From positions 5,094,001 to 5,158,000 of the forward strand of contig NZ_JADEXS020000001.1 of the NCBI RefSeq assembly GCF_015207005.2: a DNA stretch of 64,000 nucleotides. The letters are read 5' to 3'. Shown here in pieces: positions 54,196-62,967 of the stretch. The notes below the pieces were generated by a model. It ran no database searches. It worked only from the letters and a program-made list of their open reading frames with translations, and had not been told where the DNA came from. Each line of letters begins with the position of its first letter. Within the stretch, counting starts at the first letter, position 1. The position numbers were made by a program, and so were the translations under genes. This DNA is from Desmonostoc muscorum LEGE 12446 (lineage in GTDB: Bacteria > Cyanobacteriota > Cyanobacteriia > Cyanobacteriales > Nostocaceae).

Positions 54196-54425
54196 TGTTA
54201 CCCATCCTCTCGTTACGATAGTCTTTAATAACTTGAATAATTTCTGCTTCGGTATTTATCAACCAAAGTTCATATATCAATTTTCTTACTAGGACACACT
54301 ATAGTTAACATGTCTTTTTATAGCGGTCATCTTTCATATCTGATTAATCATATATTAGCATAAACTTATAACAAGTATATAGATAGAAGCGATCGAGTAA
54401 ACAGTAATTATGGAAAAACCGTTTT

Positions 54426-54442
54426 CATGTCGTTAGCACATG
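54426..54442. promoter_or_regulatory. Possible PadR autoregulatory site over its own start codon
   Basis: CATGT and ACATG are separated by seven bases and overlap the padR-type gene's ATG. PadR operators often contain ATGT and ACAT half-sites. Weak evidence; no second copy was found. Confidence 0.25.
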
Positions 54443-54993
54443 TAATTCTGGGTCTTCTTCAGCAGCAAGCAATGACAGGCTATGACCTTAAAACAAGCTG
54501 CTTCGACCAATGCATTGGCCATTTGTGGCCAGCAGACCAAGCACAAATTTATAGAACCCTCGAAAAGCTAGTTGAGCAAGGCTATATTACTTGTACGATT
54601 GAGATTCAGCACGATCGCCCTAACCGCAAAGTCTACACCATAACCGAATCAGGAAAAGCTGAATTGGTCTTATGGCTTGGTACTCACCAACCCTTACCAA
54701 TTCTACGGGAACCAATGCTGATTCAGTTGCACTTTGCAGATGAATTGCCTAATGAAATCATTATTCATCTATTAGAGCAGCAATTGGCGGCTCGAAACGA
54801 AAAGCTTGCCAAATGTGAAAATATCGATTTACCACTATTGGGTGATGAGTCTGCCAGCCGCGAGGAGGTAATGCAAAGGCTGGTGCTGGAGTTGGTCATC
54901 CGTAGAGAACAGACTTATATTGATTGGTTGAAGACAGCAATCAATGTCATTAGTCAGCAAAACCCACATTCATCACAATACCAAATTCTCTAA
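54427..54993 (+). CDS. PadR family transcriptional regulator
   Basis: 188 residues. N-terminal winged helix AHVILGLLQQQAMTGYDLKTSCF, then IYRTLEKLVEQGYITCTIEIQHDRPNRKVYTITESGKAEL, the classical PadR DNA-binding and wing segments, followed by a helical dimerisation domain of the Vir-type subfamily (LLEQQLAARNEKLAKCE, LELVIRREQTYIDWL). It starts 18 bp before the carotenoid oxygenase gene ends its leader, so the two are an operon and the regulator probably controls it. Confidence 0.93.
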   Translation: MSLAHVILGLLQQQAMTGYDLKTSCFDQCIGHLWPADQAQIYRTLEKLVEQGYITCTIEIQHDRPNRKVYTITESGKAELVLWLGTHQPLPILREPMLIQLHFADELPNEIIIHLLEQQLAARNEKLAKCENIDLPLLGDESASREEVMQRLVLELVIRREQTYIDWLKTAINVISQQNPHSSQYQIL

Positions 54994-55011
54994 CTTTCAT
55001 CAATCAAAACA

Positions 55012-56394
55012 ATGACAACAGTAGCAGTTAATCCCTATCTCGATCGCAATTTTGCCCCAGTCCGCGAAGAAATCACCACTGACAAATTGTCAGTTATTGG
55101 TGAACTACCCCCTGAGTTATCCGGGATGTTTGTCCGCAATGGCCCTAACCCTCAATGGTCACCCATCGGTGAATATCACTGGTTTGATGGAGATGGAATG
55201 TTGCATGGTGTACAAATTAGCAACGGTGTAGCAACTTATCGTAACCGCTACGTCCAAACAAGGGGATGGAAAACAGAACGAGAAGCGGGTAAGGCTATCT
55301 GGACTGGGTTGCTAGAACCACCACAAATGGATAATCCCCACGGCCCCGGCAAAAATACAGCCAACACCGCCTTAGTGTGGCACGCTGGTCAAATGTTGGC
55401 GCTGAACGAAGGGGGTAGTCCTCACGCTATCAAGCTGCCAGAATTAGAAACCATTGGCGAGTACACCTACGATGGCAAGCTGGTTTCTGCCTTCACAGCC
55501 CATCCCAAGGTAGACCCGGTGACTGGTGAAATGATGTTCTTTGGCTACTCTCCCTTCGTGCCACCGTACCTGCAATACAGTGTTGTTTCAACACAAGGGG
55601 AACTGTTGCGGACAGTGCCAATTGACTTGCCAATTGGGGTGATGATGCACGACTTCGCCATCACTGAAAACTACACCATTTTCATGGATTTACCCATGAC
55701 TTTCAGCCCCGAAAGAGCGCAACGCGGAGAATCTGTGATGATGTTTGAGCGCGATCGCCCTAGTCGCTTCGGCATTGTACCACGTCACGGTAACAACAGT
55801 AATATCCGCTGGTTTGAGAGTCCCGCTTGCTACGTCTTCCATACCCTCAACGCCTACGAAGAGGGAGACGAAGTAGTGCTGATTGCTTGTCGCATGAGTT
55901 CCACTACAGTCTTGAATTTAAATGATTCGCAACCCGACCCAGACGCAAATATTCCCCGCTTGCATCGCTGGCGCTTTAACCTCAGTACCGGGACAGTGCG
56001 TGAAGAAATGTTGGATGATGTAGCTTCCGAATTTCCCCGCGTCAACGAAAACCTGTTGGGGCGAAAAACCCGATATGGCTACAGTAACAAAATGGCGAAC
56101 AGTCCCCTACCTTTATTTGAAGGTATCATCAAATACGACTTCAGCAGTGGAAAGTCCCAAACCCATGAATTCGGAGAAGGACGCTATGGCGGTGAAGCTG
56201 TGTTTGCGCCACGTCCTGGTGCAACGGTAGAGGATGATGGTTGGCTGATGACTTTCGTCCACGATGAAAGTTTAGATACTTCAGAATTGGTAGTAGTGAA
56301 TGCCCAAGATGTCACGGCTGAACCTGTAGCGCGGGTGATAATTCCCCAGCGGGTGCCTTATGGGTTTCATGGTGCCTGGGTTGGGGAGGAATAA
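55012..56394 (+). CDS. Carotenoid/apocarotenoid cleavage oxygenase
   Basis: 460 residues of the RPE65/CCD family. MFVRNGPNPQWSP, YHWFDGDGMLHGV near the N-terminus; the four iron-ligand histidines appear in AHPKVDPVTGEM, GVMMHDFAIT, CYVFHTLNAYEEGDEV and YGFHGAWVG. No signal peptide, so it acts on membrane or cytosolic carotenoids. Similar in length and motifs to cyanobacterial apocarotenoid-15,15'-oxygenases. Substrate is not evident. Followed by a long inverted repeat. Confidence 0.95.
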   Translation: MTTVAVNPYLDRNFAPVREEITTDKLSVIGELPPELSGMFVRNGPNPQWSPIGEYHWFDGDGMLHGVQISNGVATYRNRYVQTRGWKTEREAGKAIWTGLLEPPQMDNPHGPGKNTANTALVWHAGQMLALNEGGSPHAIKLPELETIGEYTYDGKLVSAFTAHPKVDPVTGEMMFFGYSPFVPPYLQYSVVSTQGELLRTVPIDLPIGVMMHDFAITENYTIFMDLPMTFSPERAQRGESVMMFERDRPSRFGIVPRHGNNSNIRWFESPACYVFHTLNAYEEGDEVVLIACRMSSTTVLNLNDSQPDPDANIPRLHRWRFNLSTGTVREEMLDDVASEFPRVNENLLGRKTRYGYSNKMANSPLPLFEGIIKYDFSSGKSQTHEFGEGRYGGEAVFAPRPGATVEDDGWLMTFVHDESLDTSELVVVNAQDVTAEPVARVIIPQRVPYGFHGAWVGEE

Positions 56395-56423
56395 GTTAGG
56401 TAGACAATACTGTTCGGTTAAGG

Positions 56424-56495
56424 CAAGAGACGCGATAAATCGCCGTCTCTACAAAGGACTAATTATTGTAGAGACGGCGATTTATCGCGTCTTTG
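56424..56495. repeat. Inverted repeat with 27-bp arms downstream of the oxygenase gene
   Basis: AGAGACGCGATAAATCGCCG at the left arm start (56426 on) pairs with the right arm 56468-56495 (GTAGAGACGGCGATTTATCG and beyond) across a 15-base loop, with one length difference at the ends. It shares AGACGCGAT with the palindromes at 460 and 38840. Could act as terminator or 3' stabiliser of the PadR-oxygenase mRNA. Confidence 0.8.
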
Positions 56496-56603
56496 AACCT
56501 CGAAGTTGCACCTTTGAACCTCAACTTAGAAATATATTTAACTATTCTTGAATTTACAGGGGTGAGCGTGTAGTAAAATTTGCTCACCTGTGTAAAGTGG
56601 AAC

Positions 56604-58505
56604 ATGGCTTTAGACTTTTCCGGTCAAAATCTCCAAGGACGCGACTTCAAAGGTAGACAAGACCTTGCGGGTGCAAACTTTAGCTATGCCGACATCCGAG
56701 GGGCAAACTTCACTAACGCTAACTTGAGAGGAGCAAACTTTAGCTATGCCAAAGCTGGACTGCAACGCCATTGGGTAATTGGTGCAGCATTAGTAATAGT
56801 CTCATTAGTTTTATCAGCACTATCAAAATCCTTAACTGTAGCTGTAGTAATAGTTTTAGTGATAGTTATCACTGTAGCTGCGGTTGTTTCCAGGTATAAC
56901 TGGGCTGTTGCTCTGACTGCAAATCTGGTTTTAGCTATAGCTGGGTGTATAGCTTTGGTTTTGGCTTTAGCTATCTCAGCAGTTTTGGCTGTTTCTATAC
57001 GCTCTATATCTGTATTTGATGTTGTTTTAGCTGGTGGTCTCCCAGTTATTTTAGGGTTTTTGGGGTTTATATATTTAGCTGCTATTGGCTCTAAAGGCGG
57101 AATTATATCTACAGCGAGAGGTCGGGTTGAAGCTGGTATTGTCCCTTTTTCCATAGCAATAGTTGACGAGTGTTTAAAGACTGTTATCACTAACACGGGC
57201 GGTACAAGTTTTCTCAGAGCTGATTTAACTGATGCTAATTTCACTGCGGCGACGCTGAAAAACACTAATTTTCTGGCTGCTAATCTAACTCTTACTTGCT
57301 GGTTCCAAGCTAAGAACCTTAATCTTGCTCGTGTTGGTGCAACTTATCTTGAAAAACCACAAATACGAAAGATAGTAATTACAAGACAAGGACAAGACAA
57401 TAACTTTGATGGTTTATCACTGCGAGGTGTGAACTTACAAGCAGCAAACTTAGCAGATGCCAGCTTTCTCGGTGCTGACCTCAGTAAAGCAAACTTACAA
57501 GATGCCGATTTGTCAAGAGCAAAGCTCAAGCAAACCCAACTAGACGGCACAGACTTAACAGGTGCAACTCTCACCGGCGCGTACATCGAAGATTGGGGCA
57601 TTACAAATACAACTAAATTGCATGGGGTGAGGTGTGAATATGTCTTTATGCGCTTACCCACCAAAGACGACCCCGATCCTCTCCGTAAACCTGATAACAA
57701 ACAAGAGATATTTACAGACGGGGATTTTGCCGACTTTATCAAGCCAATTTTTGACACCCTCGACCTTTATCATAATCAAGGCGTTGACCCCCGCGCTGTT
57801 GCCATAGCCTTCAAAAACCTCGCCGAAAATCATCCCGAAGCCGAGTTAGAAATTGTGGCAATGGAGAAACGCGGCGATGATAAAATCTTGCTCAGAGCCA
57901 AAACCGCCGCTCTTAGCGATAAATCTCAATTGAGTGCAGAATATTTTGATGATTATAATCAACTCAAAGCTTTATCGCAGAGTCAGCAAGCACTACTTGT
58001 AGAAAAAGATAGTTATATTAGTGATTTAAAAAATATGATAACGACTGCACTCCAGCAGCCTAAATCTTATACACAAGGAAATACCATCATGTCTGATATC
58101 AGCGGCATCAATATTCAAGGTAGCAGTAATGTCAGCGGTGTCGCTGGCAATAATTCTATTGCTAACCTGGGAACCATCAGCGGTAATGTGAGTATTACCC
58201 TCAATCAATTACCTGATTCACCAGAAGCAGATAAACCAGGAATTAAAGAATTGTTATCGCAGTTGCAAGATGAAATTACACAGTCCACATATTTGCCAAA
58301 TGAAGAGAAAGTTGAGGCATTAGAACAAGTGAAAGCTTTAGCCGAAGCGGGTCAAAATCCTCAAGAATCGACAAAGCAAAAGACTGCAAAAACCGCAATC
58401 ACAATGTTGAAAGGGATATTTTCTAGCTTACCTGCTGTCGCTTCGCTGGTGGAAGCGGCTAATAAATTATTGCCTGCGATCGCCAAGTTATTCAGTTTAG
58501 GATAA
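56604..58505 (+). CDS. Pentapeptide-repeat membrane protein with C-terminal helical tail
   Basis: 633 residues from ATG 56604. Pentapeptides occur at 2-50 (LQGRDFKGR, ANFSYADIRGANFTNANLRGANF); five or so membrane helices at about 55-165; more pentapeptides at about 205-330 (LSLRGVNLQAANLADASFLGADLSKANLQDADLSRAKL); then a domain with FIKPIFDTLDLYHNQGVDPRAVAIAFKNL, a coiled coil, a Gly/Asn/Ser-rich link (SGINIQGSSNVSGVAGN), and a tail with KTAITMLKGIFSSLPAVASL and LLPAIAKLF. The tail and link occur in other cyanobacterial multidomain proteins of unknown role. The membrane segment in mid-protein is uncommon. Confidence 0.85.
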   Translation: MALDFSGQNLQGRDFKGRQDLAGANFSYADIRGANFTNANLRGANFSYAKAGLQRHWVIGAALVIVSLVLSALSKSLTVAVVIVLVIVITVAAVVSRYNWAVALTANLVLAIAGCIALVLALAISAVLAVSIRSISVFDVVLAGGLPVILGFLGFIYLAAIGSKGGIISTARGRVEAGIVPFSIAIVDECLKTVITNTGGTSFLRADLTDANFTAATLKNTNFLAANLTLTCWFQAKNLNLARVGATYLEKPQIRKIVITRQGQDNNFDGLSLRGVNLQAANLADASFLGADLSKANLQDADLSRAKLKQTQLDGTDLTGATLTGAYIEDWGITNTTKLHGVRCEYVFMRLPTKDDPDPLRKPDNKQEIFTDGDFADFIKPIFDTLDLYHNQGVDPRAVAIAFKNLAENHPEAELEIVAMEKRGDDKILLRAKTAALSDKSQLSAEYFDDYNQLKALSQSQQALLVEKDSYISDLKNMITTALQQPKSYTQGNTIMSDISGINIQGSSNVSGVAGNNSIANLGTISGNVSITLNQLPDSPEADKPGIKELLSQLQDEITQSTYLPNEEKVEALEQVKALAEAGQNPQESTKQKTAKTAITMLKGIFSSLPAVASLVEAANKLLPAIAKLFSLG

Positions 58506-58516
58506 TCTCAATAGCC

Positions 58517-58600
58517 TTGGCGAATAGAATTCGCAGCTACACAGACAAAACCCGCCTTCGCGGGTTGCAAATTCTTTAAGTTTGTGTAGACGCGATTTCT
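58517..58600. repeat. Dispersed repeat with GCGAATAGAATTCGC end
   Basis: GGCGAATAGAATTCGCAGC, TACACAGACAAAACCCGCC, a hairpin of CGGG words, and a right arm TTTGTGTAGACGCGATTTCT which mirrors the left arm. Same family as 41417-41465. It directly abuts the element at 58601. Confidence 0.7.
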
Positions 58601-58728
58601 AAGGGAACTCCAAGAAATAAATTATCCAATATTGTGGGGTGGGCATCTTGCTCGCCCTATGGACTGGGCGGGCGAGACGCCCACCCCACAAGAGTTAATT
58701 GAATATTTTTTTATTTGGAAGTCCCTAA
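58601..58728. mobile_element. MITE-like 128-bp element with terminal inverted repeats
   Basis: Left end AGGGAACTCCAAGAAATAAA, right end (reverse complement) TTAGGGACTTCCAAATAAAA; inside is a strong hairpin of TTGTGGGGTGGGC on one side with GCCCACCCCACAA on the other. It appears to sit in the right end of the preceding repeat. No transposase. Confidence 0.7.
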
Positions 58729-58757
58729 TCGCCAGTATATCTATTCGTCACCTAAAA

Positions 58758-59462
58758 TTATTTTTCTTGATACCCTCCAGCGTAAGTAATTACGCAGATT
58801 GTTCTATATGATTTGTGAGTTCCATAAGCAACACCAGAGACTTTAAAAGCGCCGTTAAAAATATTTGTTCGATGACCGCGATCGGGCACACCATCATCAA
58901 TAATTAATTGCATGACGATATCTTGGGCGGTGTTTGGCCCATAACTGATATTTTCGCCTGCGGTTGTCAGCCATCTACCATAGCGGTTGATGCGAGTAAA
59001 CGGGTTGCTACCATCGCTACCATCATGACCTGTGGCACCTTTTGCGCCTTGGTCTTTAACGTGGTCTTTTGCTGCCAAAGACATACCCTTAGAGGCACTC
59101 AGAGCTACTAGAGGACGTGCTGATTTGAGAAATGCGATCGCCTCATCGACTGCTTTTACTCCTTCTTGAGTTCTCAAATAAGTATTATCAGAAATTTTGA
59201 CTCGGTTGCCTTGAAAGCGCTTTCGATAGTTTTCCAAAATTGGCAGATATGCTTTAGGATTTGTTCTTACTTTATTTGTTTCAATAATTACCTGTTGTTC
59301 CAGCGGTGAAAGGTAATTTGCTTTTGCTAACAAAGTCGGATTATTTTCTTCAACGACTGCTGGCTGAGACTTGGCTACAGTTGGACTAGATTGAAGTAAT
59401 TGATTTGAGCAACCAAATATTAAGGTAAGTGGAAAAAGTACCCAAAATTTAATTCGCTGCAT
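58758..59462 (-). CDS. CAP-domain (SCP/PR-1) lipoprotein
   Basis: 234 residues from ATG 59462, with GAGG seven bases before it (a GTG at 59474 is possible). The signal [13 protein letters not shown] ends in a lipobox-like cysteine, so it is probably a membrane lipoprotein. The CAP domain at about 75-232 has [52 protein letters not shown] and [19 protein letters not shown], with both histidines of the CAP cavity present. Role unknown; bacterial CAP proteins are extracytoplasmic and often linked to cell wall or lipid binding. Confidence 0.9.
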   Translation of the reverse strand: MQRIKFWVLFPLTLIFGCSNQLLQSSPTVAKSQPAVVEENNPTLLAKANYLSPLEQQVIIETNKVRTNPKAYLPILENYRKRFQGNRVKISDNTYLRTQEGVKAVDEAIAFLKSARPLVALSASKGMSLAAKDHVKDQGAKGATGHDGSDGSNPFTRINRYGRWLTTAGENISYGPNTAQDIVMQLIIDDGVPDRGHRTNIFNGAFKVSGVAYGTHKSYRTICVITYAGGYQEK

Positions 59463-59924
59463 TGATGACCTCACGATTTTTCTAGCAATTAGTTTAGTGA
59501 ATTAGAAGGAATAGAAATTTTCAAACCACAGAACACTATGTCAAAGCTTTTACAGCTTCCCTAAGGCGAGTCTAGATTAACACACTAGTCATATAGATAA
59601 CACTACAATTATCTTTGTTCCTGAGATACTACAAAATTATCACAACGATTTTTGGAACTTGAAGGCTTTGTTAGAGGATTCCCCAGTCTGTAGTTCAAGT
59701 TGCCATCGTCACTCTATGCACTGATTATTAAAATTTCAATAGCTGATAAACTTAAATTAGACAAAATAGAACTGAAAAAATAGCAACCATAACAATATAA
59801 TTAAGTGTTGATAAAATGCATTTTGATAACTGCGATCGCACCTGAAAAAGTTTCTGATAGTTAAATTTAAGCTGAGTAAACAGATGCGGATGCTTGGACA
59901 TATTAACTACAAAAGGTACTACCC
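59463..59924. other. 460-bp divergent spacer
   Basis: Carries promoters for the CAP-domain gene (left) and the lipid kinase gene (right). No repeat, hairpin or gene worth calling was found; the minus-strand frame at 59752-60012 overlaps the kinase gene and is a shadow. Confidence 0.6.
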
Positions 59925-60809
59925 ATGAGTTCCCGCGCACTGCTGTTAGTAAATCGTCATGCCCGCCAAGGGCAAAAAGGTCTGTCGGAAGCGATCGATT
60001 ATTTGAAGACACTCGGCTTTATTTTAATTGAAGAGTCTACAGAACATCCGAAACAACTTTCTGAAGCCATACTTCGCTATCAACATCAAGTTGATTTAGT
60101 AATAGTTGGTGGTGGCGATGGCACTCTGAATGCCGCAGTAGATGCTTTAGTTGAAACTCAGTTGCCCTTAGGAATTTTGCCTCTGGGAACTGCCAACGAC
60201 CTAGCAAGAACTTTAGGAATTCCCAACTCCCTCAACGAAGCTTGTAATATTATTGCCCAGAAAAATTTACACCGTATTGACTTGGGTTGGGTCAACGGCA
60301 AGCACTTTTTTAACGTTGCTAGTTTGGGATTGAGTGTAAAAATTACCGAACGACTTACCAAAGAAGTCAAACGCCGTTGGGGAATATTTGCTTACGCCGC
60401 CACTGCATTGCAAGTGATTTGGTCAGCTAGACCTTTTAGTGCGGAGATTGCTATCAATGGTGAATCAGTTCGCGTGAAAACAGTGCAAATTGCTGTAGGT
60501 AACGGTCGCTATTATGGTGGTGGTATGGCAGTAGCAGATGATGCTGCAATAGATGACCAAAGACTAGATCTTTATAGTTTGGAAATTCAACATTGGTGGC
60601 AGATTATATTATTATTACCTGCAATGCGACAAGGGCGGCATATACATTGGGAGAGTGTACGCTCTCTTCAAGGTCAAGAAATACATTTATATACTCGCAA
60701 ACCACGCCCCATTAATACAGATGGTGAAATCACTACTTACACACCTGCCCATTTCCGAGTTATACCTAAAGCTATAAGTGTTTTAGTACCCGCAGAAGTC
60801 AAGAGTTAG
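59925..60809 (+). CDS. YegS/BmrU-type lipid (diacylglycerol) kinase
   Basis: 294 residues. LLLVNRHARQGQKGL opens the catalytic domain; the nucleotide-binding GGGDGTLNAAVDAL (about 66-79) and LGILPLGTANDLARTLGIP are the hallmark motifs; VGNGRYYGGGMAVADDAAIDDQRLDLY is the second domain's signature; it ends with the TDGE motif. Phosphorylates diacylglycerol or a similar lipid at the membrane surface. Followed after repeats by exoD. GGTACTACCC before the ATG is a weak ribosome site. Confidence 0.93.
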   Translation: MSSRALLLVNRHARQGQKGLSEAIDYLKTLGFILIEESTEHPKQLSEAILRYQHQVDLVIVGGGDGTLNAAVDALVETQLPLGILPLGTANDLARTLGIPNSLNEACNIIAQKNLHRIDLGWVNGKHFFNVASLGLSVKITERLTKEVKRRWGIFAYAATALQVIWSARPFSAEIAINGESVRVKTVQIAVGNGRYYGGGMAVADDAAIDDQRLDLYSLEIQHWWQIILLLPAMRQGRHIHWESVRSLQGQEIHLYTRKPRPINTDGEITTYTPAHFRVIPKAISVLVPAEVKS

Positions 60810-60990
60810 GAGTTAGGAGTTAGGAGTTAAGAGTTAGGAGTTAGGAGTTAAGAGTTAGGAGTTAAGAGTTAAAAGTTAGGAGTTAAGAGTTAAAAGTTAG
60901 GAATTGTTCTCCCTTATCTCCCTCATCTCCCTCATCTCCCTCATCTCCCCCACTCCCCTGACTCCCCACTCCCCACTCCCTTTGATCAAA
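60808..60990. repeat. GAGTTAG tandem repeats then C-rich words before exoD
   Basis: About twelve GAGTTAG/GAGTTAA units from the stop of the lipid kinase to about 60901, then TCTCCCTCA repeats and CCCCACT units to about 60980. The gene end and the exoD promoter both touch it. Confidence 0.9.
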
Positions 60991-61000
60991 ATCACGCCAA

Positions 61001-61606
61001 ATGCATCTGAGATTTTCTCAAGATATAAAGTCCCTGTTAGAACGCCTAGCCGAACAACCCCTGACTCTAGGTGATATTCTGGCAGAAACCTCAGAACGAG
61101 GGTTCAGCCTGGTAATTGCATTATTAGTATTGCCGTTTTTGTTTCCGATGCCACCGGGATTAACTGGCCCTTTTGGTGCTGCTTGTTTACTGTTGTCAGT
61201 ACAAATGGTTTTAGGAAGGCGATCGCCTTGGCTACCGAAAAGAATCGCTAACTACAAATTTCCTCGTGCCTTTGCCCAGTTACTTTTACAAAACTTGGGT
61301 CGTCTCACTAAAATATTACAAAAAATAGCCCGTCCCCGATTGGGAAAAATAGCCCATAATCCCTTAATTTGGCGAATCAATGGGTTTTGCATCTCTTGGT
61401 TAACAATATTACTAATATTACCAATTCCCCTGACAAATCCTATTCCCACTGTAGGTATTTTACTTTTAACTGTTGCCACCATCGAATCTGATGGTTTATT
61501 AATTTGTATCAGCTATGTTATTACAGCCATGATTAGTTTGCTATTTGGATTTATTGGTTACGCTCTGTGGTTAGCTCCCGGTTTGCTACCATCTATATTT
61601 AAATAA
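61001..61606 (+). CDS. ExoD family exopolysaccharide synthesis protein
   Basis: 201 residues. LLERLAEQPLTLGDILAETSERGFSLVIALLVLPFLFPMPPGLTG is the diagnostic ExoD N-terminal half; later LLLILPIPLTNPIPTVGILLLTVATIESDG is the second conserved stretch. About four membrane helices. ExoD was named for a rhizobial exopolysaccharide and alkaline-tolerance phenotype; its biochemistry is unknown. Not part of the large polysaccharide locus. Confidence 0.93.
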   Translation: MHLRFSQDIKSLLERLAEQPLTLGDILAETSERGFSLVIALLVLPFLFPMPPGLTGPFGAACLLLSVQMVLGRRSPWLPKRIANYKFPRAFAQLLLQNLGRLTKILQKIARPRLGKIAHNPLIWRINGFCISWLTILLILPIPLTNPIPTVGILLLTVATIESDGLLICISYVITAMISLLFGFIGYALWLAPGLLPSIFK

Positions 61607-61985
61607 TAAAAGCCCCAGACCAAAGGCTGAGGGCTGTGACATATGTGATTTATTAGAGTGCATCTACCATTTAATAATCCGCTTTAATTCTGCCTCTATC
61701 CGGGCAAGTTTGACTTGTTAAGAATATTTTTTTATTTCCAAAATCAAAATTATCAGTAATAAATAAAGCCCTCAGCTAAAAGCTGGGGGCGAGAAATTTA
61801 TTAAGGTGCATCTACCATTTAATGATCCGCTTTAATTCTTGCTCTATCCGGGTAAAATTGACTCGTTAAGAATATTTTTTTATTTCCAAAATCAAAATTA
61901 TCAGCAATAAATAAAGCCCCCAGCGAAAGGCTGAGGGCTGTGATTTAATTAAGGTGCATCTACTATTTATATATCCGCTTTAGTC
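61607..61985. repeat. Three tandem ~150-bp units, each with a hairpin
   Basis: Hairpins at 61612-61634, 61768-61790 and 61916-61938, so the period is 156 then 148 bp. Between them is a conserved block of about 113 bp, from GTGCATCTACCATTTAAT through TCCGCTTTAATTC, CTCTATCCGGG, TTAAGAATATTTTTTTATTT to AATAAATAAAGCCC. Copies 1 and 2 are nearly identical; copy 3 keeps the first 45 bp after its hairpin and then diverges. The first hairpin also follows the exoD stop directly. Confidence 0.93.
61612..61985 (-). ncRNA. Candidate tandem small RNAs
   Basis: On the minus strand each unit reads: conserved CCGGAT or CCTGAT, a TATTAA/TATATAA word about 20 bases on, GGTAGATGCAC, a short AT-rich link, then a GC-rich hairpin followed by TTTATTTATT, an intrinsic terminator. 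That order (promoter, about 60-nt body, terminator) repeated in tandem resembles the organisation of the heterocyst sRNA NsiR1, but sequence identity to NsiR1 cannot be checked here and no hetF is in the window. Confidence 0.35.
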
Positions 61986-62277
61986 CTCACTTCATCAGGA
62001 AGAATTCAAAAAATAAGAGATAGCTGTGGCATTGATTTCGTTATCTATAACGTTAGTATTAACCTCAACAAGGACAACCTGCGGTATTTAACTAAGTAAG
62101 CATTGGTCATCTTCACCATAATTTTACAAATAGTCCAATTTTCGCCTAAATAGACAAAGTTTTTGTTAATATCTCTAGCAGGATATCCGCAATAGTACGA
62201 ATTTGGTTTACTAGTTAGATATATGACTATGAAAATTAGACACACTCAATTTGATGAAGCGATGTCTACGACGGGCT

Positions 62278-62853
62278 ATGCCTACGCATTTTATCCAAGC
62301 TGCCATGATAGTTCTATTTTCCCTTGGCAGTCTTGGTATTGTTGGGGGAAGCTTTTTCCTCAGAAAAGCTTTTAGCAATACTAGTGAACCTGAAATAATA
62401 ACTGATACAGCACGCTATCAAGAAATTCGGAATCAATTGTGGTCTAATTATGACCTACTAAGACATTTTCCGAATCAAATTCCCACTGATGCTAAATATT
62501 TTCGCATTGCTTATTCTCCTGGATTTTTACAAGGAGGTAGTTTTTTTCAAATTAGATTTAAACAGCCGCCAGAAAAAATAAAAAAATTACTCTCACAATA
62601 CAGAAATAATGCAAAACATAAATATAGAGGTGGTAATACAAACGACCATATAAACCAGCCTAACGGTGTGCCAACAACTTTTTTCTACACCAGTGACTTT
62701 CCGGCGGAAACTTTTCCAGATGCATATGAAATATTAGTATTAAATGCAACAGACAGAGGTAGATATGGCTTCAAATGGAATCATGGAAATAGCTATGGTG
62801 TTGCAATTAATAGTTCTGCCTCAGAAATTATCTATTGGGCTGAACAATGGTAG
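62278..62853 (+). CDS. Hypothetical membrane-anchored or exported protein
   Basis: 191 residues from ATG 62278. Upstream codons in the same frame (from 62251) only translate a GCGATGTCTACGACGGGC-type repeat, so the N-terminus is unsure. One hydrophobic helix (AAMIVLFSLGSLGIVGGSFFL) is followed by a soluble part of about 160 residues: YQEIRNQLWSNYDLLRHFPNQIP, YFRIAYSPGFLQGGSFFQIRF, FFYTSDFPAETFPDAYEILVLN, WNHGNSYGVAINSSASEIIYWAEQW. The tryptophan- and asparagine-rich C-terminus looks conserved, but no family is recognised. Confidence 0.65.
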   Translation: MPTHFIQAAMIVLFSLGSLGIVGGSFFLRKAFSNTSEPEIITDTARYQEIRNQLWSNYDLLRHFPNQIPTDAKYFRIAYSPGFLQGGSFFQIRFKQPPEKIKKLLSQYRNNAKHKYRGGNTNDHINQPNGVPTTFFYTSDFPAETFPDAYEILVLNATDRGRYGFKWNHGNSYGVAINSSASEIIYWAEQW

Positions 62854-62967
62854 TTAGTACTGGATGCTGGTTTTACCCTTTTAGGTATATCACTTTAGAT
62901 AGTTAAAATTTATATCCACTCTGGCTAATATTTATAATGTGCTGGAAAAACTATCTGAATATGTAGA

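Noticed and set aside
61607..62250. Array considered as a tRNA cluster, riboswitch or protein-coding repeat
   Set aside because: No T-loop or anticodon arm, no conserved aptamer, and all six frames contain stops within each unit.
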